NCBI RefSeq assembly: GCF_022014595.1
Contig: NZ_CP091740.1
Span: 2,964,200-3,028,199 of the forward strand
Length of the DNA: 64,000 nt
Origin: Solitalea lacus
GTDB lineage: Bacteria > Bacteroidota > Bacteroidia > Sphingobacteriales > Sphingobacteriaceae
Direction of reading: 5' to 3'
Shown here: one piece after another, positions 35,312 through 43,351 of the stretch
Numbering within the stretch: position 1 is the stretch's first letter
Layout: every line of letters starts with the position of its first letter
Program-made: the position numbers and the translations under genes
Notes under the pieces: model-generated
Told to the model about the DNA's origin: nothing
Database searches by the model: none
The model's input: the letters and a program-made list of their open reading frames with translations, nothing else

Positions 35312-36877
35312 TTATTTTTCTAAAACAGGTTTTCCGTTTGGAATGCTTAGTTCTGTTTGTGACTTTAATTTGAACTGGCCATCAGTTAATATTTCTTTTG
35401 AATAATGCCACTTTACTGCAATTTTTTTCTGACTTATATTCATCTCAACAAAACCATGATCTTTTAAATTAGCCATTTTAATTTGTGGATTATATGTTTT
35501 ATTTAGACAACGAACTTCAGCAGCTATACCATTTGTTGAGTTAACATCTGTTAAGCTCGGGCTAGAAATAGAAGGAACAACAATTTCTACAGCCTGTGCA
35601 AACCTACCAGTTGCAGGGTTGTATTTTTCGGTTAAATCAGCAACTTCGGATGCCAGAGAGCCATTAAAACCGCCACTTATAAATACAATATTTTTTAATT
35701 CAAACGCTTTCAAAAAACCCAATAAGCTCTCTTTCTCCTTGGGATGATTATCCCAATAATCAGAAGATTTGATACTAGCCCAATCTACATTTACTGAGTT
35801 CAAGGAACTTAATAAATTTTGAGAGGCTAAAAGTTTCCAGTTAGCTGTTGAATAATTTAATTGTTTGGTGAGCCATTCTTTATGCAAAGGATCAATAAAC
35901 AAAGCTTCTTTTGCAACTGCACCTTCGGTACTGGCAACAAGATTACCTTTTTCAAATGGCTGGGTATCAATCATTATAAGATCCAACATTTTTCCAAAAC
36001 TGAACTTACGCTGAAGTTCGGTCTTCTTTACACGTACTGGCAACCACTCAACATAAGCCTGTTCTGCAGCTTTGCTTTTTTCAGTCCAGTTAATAGCATG
36101 ATCATTTGAATTGTTTAAGGATTGATTCTCCCAAACGGCAATAAAGGGATACTTTGCATGAGCCAACATTAGGTTCTTATCCAAATGGTATTGTGCATAC
36201 CTGTTTCGATAATCCTGAATTGTTACTGGTTCGGCACCCGGAATTTGTCTACGATCGGCCAGATCTCCGGAATGTTCTTGATCATCAATATATCCAGAGA
36301 GAACAACAACAGCACTTAATTCTTTCAATTCGGTAATACGCTGATAGGCACTGAAGTAACCGACTGAATAATTATTGCCATCAACAAAAGCCAATTTTAT
36401 TGGTAAATCAGATGTGGGGTCAACAGCTGTTTTGGTGGTTCCTATAATGGACCGTTTGCCAAAAGCTTCAAATTGATAATAGTACGTTTGATTGGGATCA
36501 AGACCATCGACATCCACTTTTACAGTAAAGTCTTTGGATTCATCAGTTGCAATGTCTCCGGAACGAACAATATGATCAAATGCCGTATCGGTTGCCATTT
36601 TCCAGCTGACCGAAAATGCCAACTTCCAATCGTTATTGGAAGCCTCTTTATGCGTTGGGGTAACCCGAGTCCAGATTACAACCCGATCTGGTAAGGGATC
36701 TCCAGAAGCAACGCCATGATAAAAAGGAGCCATTGATTCAGCTAATTGAAATCCCTGGTTTTTAAGATAATCTATATAGGTTAAACGTTTAATTTGCGCA
36801 TGAACAGTTTCTATTTGAATCAAAATAAAAACCAACGATAACAGAAGAGGGTTAAATAATTTAAAAGGTTGTTTCAT
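35312..36877 (-). CDS. Alkaline phosphatase D-like exported phosphoesterase (PhoD family)
   Basis: A 521-residue exported phosphoesterase from the ATG at 36877, whose next residues MKQPFKLFNPLLLSLVFILIQIETVHA form a signal peptide; an ATG 12 codons upstream is less likely. The Fn3-like PhoD N-domain (FYHGVASGDPLPDRVVIWTRVTP near 52) is clear. The metallophosphatase core is present but drifted: the usual DxxxY and GDxxY motifs appear as AFVDGNNYSVGYFSAYQR and VVLSGYIDD, so some metal ligands may be missing and activity is uncertain. Other PhoD-type parts are WLPVRVKKTELQRKFSFGKMLDLIMIDTQPF and ISGGFNGS, where HxH is normally found. Confidence 0.75.
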   Translation of the reverse strand: MKQPFKLFNPLLLSLVFILIQIETVHAQIKRLTYIDYLKNQGFQLAESMAPFYHGVASGDPLPDRVVIWTRVTPTHKEASNNDWKLAFSVSWKMATDTAFDHIVRSGDIATDESKDFTVKVDVDGLDPNQTYYYQFEAFGKRSIIGTTKTAVDPTSDLPIKLAFVDGNNYSVGYFSAYQRITELKELSAVVVLSGYIDDQEHSGDLADRRQIPGAEPVTIQDYRNRYAQYHLDKNLMLAHAKYPFIAVWENQSLNNSNDHAINWTEKSKAAEQAYVEWLPVRVKKTELQRKFSFGKMLDLIMIDTQPFEKGNLVASTEGAVAKEALFIDPLHKEWLTKQLNYSTANWKLLASQNLLSSLNSVNVDWASIKSSDYWDNHPKEKESLLGFLKAFELKNIVFISGGFNGSLASEVADLTEKYNPATGRFAQAVEIVVPSISSPSLTDVNSTNGIAAEVRCLNKTYNPQIKMANLKDHGFVEMNISQKKIAVKWHYSKEILTDGQFKLKSQTELSIPNGKPVLEK

Positions 36878-37085
36878 TTCTCCAGGAGTTTTATCCTTGA
36901 TTTGTTGACACAAACTTCTAACTCCAATGTTAATACGGGGTTGATAAATTTTTATTAAAAGGTAAATGTTTTGTTAAAAATTAATCAACTATTAAACAAT
37001 TAATTTAACAATAATTTATATAAAACAAATTAAAACTAGTTTAATTTCAATTTTGTATATTGATAACCGTCTGATATAAATAACG

Positions 37086-37670
37086 ATGTCTCAATTTGAA
37101 ATACAGCCTTATTTATCACTTTTTCATCCTTTAAGTGATGATGCGCGAAAGGCCATACTAAACGTTGCCGAACTTAAAGAATATCCTGCCAAAACTGTAT
37201 TGTTATCAGAAGGTTCGATTCAAAAGAATGTGCTTTACCTAAACAAAGGTTTAGTTAGAGGATATTTTCATATGGAAGACAAAGAAGTTACACTGTGGAT
37301 TTGTTACGACCCTGATTCATTCGGCGATCCGGAGAGTTTTTTTCATCAAGTACCAACCGACCTTACAATTGAGACTCTTGAACCTTCACAAGTGGTACTC
37401 ATTCCCCGGCAGTCATGGCTCGAACTTTTTGATAAATTTCCAGAAATTGAACGCGCCAGTCGCTTAGTTAGTCAGTCTAATGTTCAGAAGCTGTACCGTA
37501 GAATTAAAGTGTTAAACTATTCTACCCCTGAAGAAAAATACAGGTACCTATTAGAAAACGAAGCTCAGATTATTCAGCGTACACCTTTAAAATTCATTGC
37601 CTCCTACCTTAACATTACTCCGGAAACATTGAGCAGGATCAGGGCCAAAATTTATCAAACCAAAGAATAG
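37086..37670 (+). CDS. Crp/Fnr-family transcriptional regulator
   Basis: A 194-residue regulator with a cyclic-nucleotide-binding-like sensor (about 10-125) and a C-terminal helix-turn-helix (RTPLKFIASYLNITPETLSRIRAKI, about 166-190). The sensor lacks the full cAMP-binding RSA cassette, as in most Bacteroidota members, so the signal is unknown. It is followed by a possible 47-residue membrane protein. Confidence 0.85.
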   Translation: MSQFEIQPYLSLFHPLSDDARKAILNVAELKEYPAKTVLLSEGSIQKNVLYLNKGLVRGYFHMEDKEVTLWICYDPDSFGDPESFFHQVPTDLTIETLEPSQVVLIPRQSWLELFDKFPEIERASRLVSQSNVQKLYRRIKVLNYSTPEEKYRYLLENEAQIIQRTPLKFIASYLNITPETLSRIRAKIYQTKE

Positions 37671-37745
37671 AATTAACTAATTTGATATAAATCAACACAT
37701 TATATACACAAAGTAATTATATTTGCAGTGTTGGGGAGATATATA

Positions 37746-37889
37746 ATGCGGAAAACAAGGAAGTTTTTGAATTACTATTCGGGCGTGTTGCTTTGTATAA
37801 TTTTGCTTTTGTTTGTGTTTTATAAAATGACAACATACAAACCCGAAAGAGGTTCTGATAATTTAAAAGCAGTGCTTTTAAAGCATTAA
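37746..37889 (+). CDS. Possible 47-residue single-pass membrane protein
   Basis: A short frame from ATG at 37746 to TAA at 37887-37889, preceded by TTGGGGAG at a fair distance for ribosome binding. The product MRKTRKFLNYYSG then VLLCIILLLFVFY then KMTTYKPERGSDN has positive residues, one transmembrane helix and a short outside tail. A 20-bp terminator hairpin starts at the stop codon. I do not recognise it; small size makes it uncertain. Confidence 0.4.
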   Translation: MRKTRKFLNYYSGVLLCIILLLFVFYKMTTYKPERGSDNLKAVLLKH

Positions 37890-37934
37890 AAAATAAAGCG
37901 CTAAATCATAAGAAGATTTAGCGCTTTATTTTTT
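37888..37934. terminator. Bidirectional terminator between the small ORF and the ABC-F gene
   Basis: Perfect 20-bp stem (37888-37907 with 37915-37934), 7-nt loop, T runs on both strands. Confidence 0.9.
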
Positions 37935-37951
37935 CAAAGAGCATCTATAGA

Positions 37952-39874
37952 TTATGCTTCAAGCTCCATAATTTTTTCAGCAATATTTTCCCACTCTTGA
38001 TGTGTTTCGTTTAATTGCACTTTTATCTTTTCGTAAGCACTATTTATCTCATTCAACTTTTGTGAATTTGAATACACTTCTTCTTTAGCCATTTCATCTT
38101 CAAAAGCTTTCTTCTGTTTCTCAAAATCCTCAATTAGAGACTCAAGCTTTTCAAGTTCCTGACTCAGCTTTTTCAACTCACGGGATTTCTCCTTGCTTTC
38201 ACTTCGATTGTCTTGCTTTTCAACCTTTGCCTGCTCAACTTGTTTTTTAGACTCCTGAGGAGCTTTAGCTTGGTCTTTCAATCGTTTCTCTTGCCATTCT
38301 TCGTATTCGTGATAAATGCCCGGATATTCTTTAATTTCCTTATTCTCTATGAACCATATTTTATTGGCAACATTTTCAATCAGGTAACGGTCATGGGAAA
38401 CAAGGATAAATGTTCCTTCATACTGCTGTAAAGCCTGAATTAAAATATTTACAGATTGAATATCAAGGTGGTTGGTAGGCTCATCCAGAATAAGAAAATT
38501 GGCGTCAGAAGTTAACACCTTTGCCAAGGCTACACGTGATTTTTCACCTCCTGATAACACTTTAATTTTTTTAAACACGTCATCGCCTGTAAACAAGAAA
38601 CAGCCCAATAACGACCGTAATTCTGTATCAGTACGTGTAGAAGCAAAAGCTTGCAACTCTTCCAAAATGGTATTTTCGAGATGCAAAGACTCTAATTGGT
38701 GCTGAGCAAAGAAGGATTGAAACACATTGTGCCCTCTGGTAACTTCACCTTGTGCCTTTTCGGCATCAGCAACAATGCGTAGTAAGGTTGATTTACCTTT
38801 ACCGTTGGCACCAATCAATGCAATTTTATCACCTTTTTCAATATCGCCATCTGTATTCTTTAACAATTCAAGATTCGGATAAGCTTTAGAGATATTACGC
38901 AACTGCACTACACTACGACCTGAAGGCCGAGAAAAGCTGAAACGGAAAGACACTGATGGATTATCATCGTCTACATCTGAAACACGATCCATACGCTCAA
39001 GGGCTTTAATACGCGACTGTGCCATCTTGGCCTTAGAAGCTTTTGCACGGAAACGCTCAATCAAGCGTTCTTCTTCCTTAATTTTTTGCTGTTGGTTTTT
39101 AAATTGATTACGTTGAAGTTCCTCTCGAAGTGCTTTTTCTTCGAGATAAAAACTGTAATTACCTGCATACTGAATCAGTTGACCTCCTTTTGATTCTACG
39201 ATCTTTTGAACAGCGCGATCAAGAAAATATCGGTCGTGAGAAACAATAATATAAGCACCATCAAAACCATTCAGATAGTTTTCCAGCCACTTAATGGATG
39301 GTAGATCCAAGTGGTTGGTAGGCTCATCGAGCAATAGCAGATCAGGTTTTTGCAGAAGGATTTTAGCAAGCATTACCCGCATACGCCATCCACCTGAAAA
39401 CTCTTTTAGGGGACGGGCTGAATCCTCAGGGCTAAAACCTAATCCCGCTAAAATTTGCTCTGCTTTATATTGAATGTTATACCCATCCAGGTTTTCAAAT
39501 TCGTGTTGCTTATCACTTAATTTATGAAGCAAGTCCTCTGAATAATCCGTTTCCATTTTTTTCAGCAAAGCTTCTATTTCATCATGCAACTGATTTTGGC
39601 GCTCAAAAGCTTCCATTGCCACATGCAAAATGCTGAAATCAGAATGAACAGATAACAGATCCTGATTGAGGTAACCAATCTTCATATCCTTCGATTTAGA
39701 GATGGTTCCGGATGTTGGTGTATAATCACCCACCAAAATTTTCAACAAAGTGGTTTTACCGGTTCCATTGGCTCCGATTAACCCAATCTTCTCTCCGGGT
39801 TTAATATGCCAGTTAGCTTCATCATATAAAGCTCGGGCTCCAAATTCAAACGTAAGGTCGTTTAATGCAATCAT
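37952..39874 (-). CDS. ABC-F family ATPase (ribosome-associated)
   Basis: Soluble protein with two ABC ATPase domains, 640 residues from MIALNDLTFEFG at 39874; the 19 upstream codons overlap the promoter region and are discarded. Walker A motifs are GANGTGKTT (about 37-45) and GANGKGKST (about 352), with two signatures (LKEFSGGWRMR, VLSGGEKSR) and Walker B LLLLDEPTNHLD and FLILDEPTNHLD, both with catalytic Glu. The inter-domain linker is basic and helical, and a C-terminal coiled coil (about 560-640, rich in Lys/Glu) is as in Uup. The family acts on translating ribosomes or DNA processing. Its -7 element abuts the start. Confidence 0.9.
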   Translation of the reverse strand: MIALNDLTFEFGARALYDEANWHIKPGEKIGLIGANGTGKTTLLKILVGDYTPTSGTISKSKDMKIGYLNQDLLSVHSDFSILHVAMEAFERQNQLHDEIEALLKKMETDYSEDLLHKLSDKQHEFENLDGYNIQYKAEQILAGLGFSPEDSARPLKEFSGGWRMRVMLAKILLQKPDLLLLDEPTNHLDLPSIKWLENYLNGFDGAYIIVSHDRYFLDRAVQKIVESKGGQLIQYAGNYSFYLEEKALREELQRNQFKNQQQKIKEEERLIERFRAKASKAKMAQSRIKALERMDRVSDVDDDNPSVSFRFSFSRPSGRSVVQLRNISKAYPNLELLKNTDGDIEKGDKIALIGANGKGKSTLLRIVADAEKAQGEVTRGHNVFQSFFAQHQLESLHLENTILEELQAFASTRTDTELRSLLGCFLFTGDDVFKKIKVLSGGEKSRVALAKVLTSDANFLILDEPTNHLDIQSVNILIQALQQYEGTFILVSHDRYLIENVANKIWFIENKEIKEYPGIYHEYEEWQEKRLKDQAKAPQESKKQVEQAKVEKQDNRSESKEKSRELKKLSQELEKLESLIEDFEKQKKAFEDEMAKEEVYSNSQKLNEINSAYEKIKVQLNETHQEWENIAEKIMELEA

Positions 39875-39880
39875 TGGGCA

Positions 39881-39888
39881 CAAAGATA
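39881..39888 (-). promoter_or_regulatory. -7 element abutting the ABC-F start codon
   Basis: TATCTTTG on the minus strand, 6 nt before the ATG at 39874, implying a leaderless or almost leaderless transcript; back to back with the pyrD promoter. Confidence 0.5.
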
Positions 39889-39994
39889 GGGCAAACCATC
39901 TTGAAAATGAGTAATATTCAAAATTTGACAATCAAAAAACTTATTTGCCAGCTCAATCAGACCTATCACTCTCTTCTACTTTCATTCAATGATG

Positions 39995-40002
39995 TATATT
40001 TG
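39995..40002 (+). promoter_or_regulatory. -7 element abutting the pyrD start codon
   Basis: TATATTTG then CGGC and the ATG at 40007: an exact TAnnTTTG match 4 nt before the start codon. This geometry favours the ATG at 40007 over the earlier in-frame ATGs, which lie within or ahead of the promoter. Confidence 0.55.
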
Positions 40003-40006
40003 CGGC

Positions 40007-41038
40007 ATGTATAATCTCATTAAGCCTATATTCTTCAAATACGACCCCGAAGAAATTCACCACAAAGTATTCAATTGGATTAAATCCGCTAATAAATTCC
40101 CTGGAGCTTCGGCATTAATCAGATCTATTTACTGTCTGAATGACAAACGTTTAGAACGCGAGGTATTTGGTATAAAATTCAAGAATCCAGTTGGTTTAGC
40201 CGCTGGTTTTGACAAGGATGCAAAACTTTTCGAAGAGCTTGATAATTTCGGTTTTGGTTTTATAGAAGTAGGTACCATTACTCCGGTAGCTCAACCTGGA
40301 AATGATAAACCCCGTATGTTTCGCCTGATTGAAGACGAAGCTTTAATCAACCGAATGGGCTTTAATAATGAAGGTGTTGATGAAATGGTAAATCGGTTGA
40401 AAAACCGAAAAAATCGTTCATTAATTATTGGTGGTAATATTGGAAAAAACAAAGTTACCCCTAATGAGGAAGCCGACGATGATTTTGTAAAGTGCTTCGA
40501 AAAGCTTTTTGATTATGTTGACTACTTTGTAGTGAATGTAAGCTCTCCAAACACACCTGGTTTACGCGATTTGCAGGACAAAGAACCACTTAAAAAGCTC
40601 TTATTCAGACTTCAAACTCTTAATACTGCCAAACCTAAATCAAAACCTATTTTATTAAAAATAGCCCCCGATTTAACCAACGAGCAGCTTGATGATATTA
40701 TAGAAATTGTTCAGGAAACAAAAATTGCTGGCGTTATTGCCACTAACACCACAATTTCTCGTGAGGGCTTAAACTCAGATCAGGAGTTAGTAAAGCAGAT
40801 GGGAGGCTTAAGTGGCAAACCGGTACGTAAACGTTCTACCGAAGTAATTCGTTATTTATCTGAAAAATCTAACAAAGCATTCCCTATTATAGGCGTTGGA
40901 GGTATACATTCTGGAGAAGATGCTATTGAAAAACTAAAAGCAGGAGCCTCTTTGGTTCAGATCTATACTGGCTTTATCTATGAAGGTCCAGGTCTTGTAA
41001 AGAAAATAAACGAGAAGATTTTAGAAAAAGGATTATAA
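40007..41038 (+). CDS. pyrD: Quinone-dependent dihydroorotate dehydrogenase (class 2)
   Basis: Membrane-associated flavoenzyme of pyrimidine synthesis, oxidising dihydroorotate with quinone. At 343 residues it has the N-terminal membrane-docking helices ([18 protein letters not shown]), [21 protein letters not shown] near 50, the FMN region [18 protein letters not shown] near 75, FNNEG near 115, the catalytic serine in [15 protein letters not shown] near 173, [10 protein letters not shown] near 217 and the phosphate site [28 protein letters not shown] near 288-315. Confidence 0.95.
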   Translation: MYNLIKPIFFKYDPEEIHHKVFNWIKSANKFPGASALIRSIYCLNDKRLEREVFGIKFKNPVGLAAGFDKDAKLFEELDNFGFGFIEVGTITPVAQPGNDKPRMFRLIEDEALINRMGFNNEGVDEMVNRLKNRKNRSLIIGGNIGKNKVTPNEEADDDFVKCFEKLFDYVDYFVVNVSSPNTPGLRDLQDKEPLKKLLFRLQTLNTAKPKSKPILLKIAPDLTNEQLDDIIEIVQETKIAGVIATNTTISREGLNSDQELVKQMGGLSGKPVRKRSTEVIRYLSEKSNKAFPIIGVGGIHSGEDAIEKLKAGASLVQIYTGFIYEGPGLVKKINEKILEKGL

Positions 41039-41056
41039 TTTATTCACCAACCGGCT

Positions 41057-41110
41057 AAATTGTTTCATTATTCTGTTGTTAGAAATTTCAATTTAATAAT
41101 GAAACAATTT
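41057..41110 (+). terminator. Hairpin after pyrD
   Basis: Perfect 16-bp stem AAATTGTTTCATTATT/AATAATGAAACAATTT with a 22-nt loop, 18 bp after the stop. The T run is weak on the plus strand, but the position supports pyrD termination. Confidence 0.6.
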
Positions 41111-41185
41111 AACAGTAACTAATAAAATCGAGTAGGAGGAAAAATAAAATAGGTTTTCCTCCTATTTCATTTTCCGACCTCTCAC

Positions 41186-41217
41186 ACCACCGTACGTACC
41201 GTTCGGTATACGGCGGT
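41186..41217 (-). ncRNA. Group II intron domain V (catalytic hairpin)
   Basis: Minus strand: ACCGCCGTA, TACCGAACGGTA loop region, CG bulge, then TACGGTGGT. It folds into the canonical domain V hairpin with a two-base bulge. At the position of the AGC triad it has CGC, the variant described for group IIC introns. It is followed by GTGAGAGG and an A/T- and G-rich domain VI hairpin (about 41130-41175). Confidence 0.8.
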
Positions 41218-41320
41218 TTCTTAATTTACACAACGCAATTTTTGATAGTAGTCAGTAAAGAACAGGTAACCCGACTGCTTAAGGCGTTCATTGGTGATAC
41301 TTCTGCTAAGGATTGGACTA

Positions 41321-42628
41321 TTAGCTGTATGCCAGTAGCTTTTCCTTGTGTTGCCGTATTCCTTTGCCTTGTTTTTTCGGGATATCCAGTTTTATCAGAT
41401 TCCTAATTCGGGTTTTGATACTTTTCCATTGTTTCCATATCAATGACCTGATTCTTCTTCGATACCATTCATCTATGCGTTCCAACAATCCTTTCATGTC
41501 TGCCAGCTGAAAATAGTTAAGCCAGCCTGTGATGTACTGTCTTATTGCTTCCTTTCGGCGTTCATTGCCCCATCCGTTGCTCCGTGAGGTCAGTTCTCGG
41601 ATTTTCTCTTTCATCTTTTCAACACTTTTCTTATGGGCGCGCATTTTGCAACCATTTTTGTTGAAGTAAAATCCATACCCCAAGAACTTAACGTCCTTGA
41701 TGTGTGCAACCTTGGTTTTCTCCCTATTGACTTTCAGATAAAGCTTTTGTTCAATGTAGGTTGTAATGCCGACAAGCACCCTCTGGGCGGCTCGGCGGCT
41801 TTTACAGAATACCATACAATCATCAGCGTATCTGACAAAACGATGTCCTCTTTCCGTTAGCTCCTTGTCCAATTCGTTAAGCATTACATTACTCAATAAT
41901 GGACTTAAATTCCCTCCCTGCGGAACCCCCATCGATGTCGCTTGAAAAACTCCATGCGTCATTACCCCTGCCTTTAGGTATTTATGTATCAATGACACCA
42001 CCCTGCCATCAGGGATGGTTCGGGATAAAATCTCTATCAGCTTGCTTTGGTTAACAGTATCGAAGAATTTTTCCAAATCCATATCCACAACGTAACGATA
42101 ACCCTCATTTGCGTTGACCTGGCATTGTTTTATTGCCTGATGAGCACTGCGTTTTGGACGAAAACCGTAACTGTTGGACGAGAACTGTCGTTCGTAAATA
42201 GGTGTTAATTGTTGGGTGATTGCCTGCTGAATGACCCTATCCACTACCGTGGGGATGCCTAAGGCTCGCTTTTTGCCGTTCTCTTTGGGTATTTCAACCC
42301 GGCGAACAGCTTGAGGCTTGTACCTCCCATTTTGTAGTGAATGAAGCAATACTTCTCGGTGGGAGTGTAAGTAGGGTAAAAGCAATTCTACGCTCATCCC
42401 GTCAACCCCACCTGTTCCATCATTACGCTTAACTTGTTTGTAGGCCGCATTAAGGTTCGACGGCGAGAGTATGTACTCCAGAAGTTGGGCTTGTTGCCCT
42501 TGCGTTGTGTTGGTGTTTCCTTTTTCAGTCATCCATAGATATGTCTGCCCTCCAGAGCTTGATTCGGTTGCCGACCTAGTTCCGCTCTGCCAGGTGTCTT
42601 GCTCCGTTTTCTGCTTTCTACCATTCAT
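41321..42628 (-). CDS. ltrA: Group II intron reverse transcriptase/maturase, C-terminus frameshifted
   Basis: Intron-encoded reverse transcriptase and splicing factor, 435 residues as read. RT blocks are present: NLNAAYKQVKRNDGTGGVDGM near 57, RRVEIPKENGKKRALGIPTVVDRVIQQAI near 107, SSNSYGFRPKRSAHQAI near 147, QGGNLSPLLSNVMLNELD near 235 and the active site FVRYADDCMVFCKS near 262, then the maturase X domain up to IRQYITGWLNYFQLADMKGLLERID. After IKLDIPKKQ the frame becomes unrelated. One fewer A in the A6 run (41372-41377) restores the family tail KEYGNTRKSYWHTANSPIL, running on to a stop at 41221-41223. So the gene is probably damaged by one base. No endonuclease domain is present. Confidence 0.85.
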   Translation of the reverse strand: MNGRKQKTEQDTWQSGTRSATESSSGGQTYLWMTEKGNTNTTQGQQAQLLEYILSPSNLNAAYKQVKRNDGTGGVDGMSVELLLPYLHSHREVLLHSLQNGRYKPQAVRRVEIPKENGKKRALGIPTVVDRVIQQAITQQLTPIYERQFSSNSYGFRPKRSAHQAIKQCQVNANEGYRYVVDMDLEKFFDTVNQSKLIEILSRTIPDGRVVSLIHKYLKAGVMTHGVFQATSMGVPQGGNLSPLLSNVMLNELDKELTERGHRFVRYADDCMVFCKSRRAAQRVLVGITTYIEQKLYLKVNREKTKVAHIKDVKFLGYGFYFNKNGCKMRAHKKSVEKMKEKIRELTSRSNGWGNERRKEAIRQYITGWLNYFQLADMKGLLERIDEWYRRRIRSLIWKQWKSIKTRIRNLIKLDIPKKQGKGIRQHKEKLLAYS

Positions 42629-42975
42629 ACAGTAACTTTCAGTTGATGCTCACCTCTTAAGATTCGACCCTTCCCCTGCTAGCTCGTAGCAGCGTACTTT
42701 GGTCTCTGCTGACTTCTGACAGCAATTGTTAGCCGTGTTTCATACTGCTTGTTTCCGCACGTCTGTCAGACCTCCCGTGGTAAACCTATACACTTTCTCC
42801 CCATGTAACCGCCTTATTTACACTCCAGTATCCGGGTAGTTATTGGACTTCGATTTGTGTTGCAATCTCATCCTGCTGGATATGCCTGATAGGGTTCGTG
42901 TGCCTCGGTTCAGGGATTTGCCTCAAGCTTCCTTCTATGTTGTAAAGCAAGAGATCTGGAAGTTTTTTTAATGAT

Positions 42976-42983
42976 TACCTTTG
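42976..42983 (+). promoter_or_regulatory. -7 element of the candidate RNA in the IS right end
   Basis: TACCTTTG, an exact TAnnTTTG match, placed to start a transcript near 42988, exactly at the base of an 8-bp closing stem. A -33 TTG is not evident. Confidence 0.4.
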
Positions 42984-42987
42984 TGAT

Positions 42988-43092
42988 ATAAATCCGAAGA
43001 GGAAGTGGGCGCTGCTGGAGAGCAACTCACCAGCAATAGGATTTATGACGGTGAATATAGCTTTGAAGCCCCACAATGACAGGGGCTTTTTT
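42988..43092 (+). ncRNA. Candidate structured RNA in the non-coding end of the IS1111-type element
   Basis: About 105 nt with three stems: ATAAATCC/GGATTTAT (42988-42995 with 43039-43046), an inner TGCTGG/CCAGCA (43013-43018 with 43030-43035) leaving a 17-nt one-sided internal loop, and a terminator stem AAGCCCC/GGGGCTT (43066-43072 with 43082-43088) ending in T6. Position in the long transposase-distal end matches where IS1111-group guide (bridge/seek) RNAs are encoded. The promoter and terminator face the plus strand, opposite to the transposase, so identity with the guide RNA is uncertain. Confidence 0.4.
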
Positions 43093-43168
43093 GCTGTATT
43101 CATTGTCCTAAATGGCTAAAGAAAACTCTCTTGCCCTGAATCTTCAGACACACCTGTCTTTTCAATGA

Positions 43169-43350
43169 ACTAAAAGCCTATAAAAACATCCTTCTATTAG
43201 CAGAACCGGTAAATCGGGCTGCAATGCCGTGTTTAATTTTTTATAGATAGTGAGCTGTAGCCTTCAGATAGCAGATACAGAATGACCAGCACTGCAGGAA
43301 GCGTGTTATCAGTCTCAGATTAAAAGGATGTTTTTATATGGCGTTTTAGT
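43169..43350 (-). repeat. Long inverted repeat enclosing about 130 bp after the IS110-type transposase gene
   Basis: Arms 43179-43193 and 43324-43338 pair perfectly over 15 bp and extend with small bulges to about 25-27 bp (43169-43193 with 43324-43350). The right arm ends two bases from the transposase stop codon. As RNA it would form one long stem closing a 130-nt inner region that contains further small palindromes. It may be part of the element's guide RNA, a transposase mRNA terminator, or a small nested element. Confidence 0.55.
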
Positions 43351-43351
43351 T

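Noticed and set aside
41057-41110. 54-bp palindrome after pyrD as a MITE
   Set aside because: Single copy in the window, no target duplication, and position right after a stop codon fits a terminator or mRNA end.
42629-42935. Gene-free stretch upstream of the maturase as an unknown ncRNA
   Set aside because: Its sequence features (GAGGCAAATCCC, GAAAGTGTATAGG, GACCAAAGTACG) fit group II intron ribozyme domains, so it is explained by the intron.
43179-43338. Inverted-repeat unit after the IS110-type transposase as an independent MITE
   Set aside because: No clear target-site duplication and it lies wholly within the IS right end, so a role in the IS is more likely, though not excluded.
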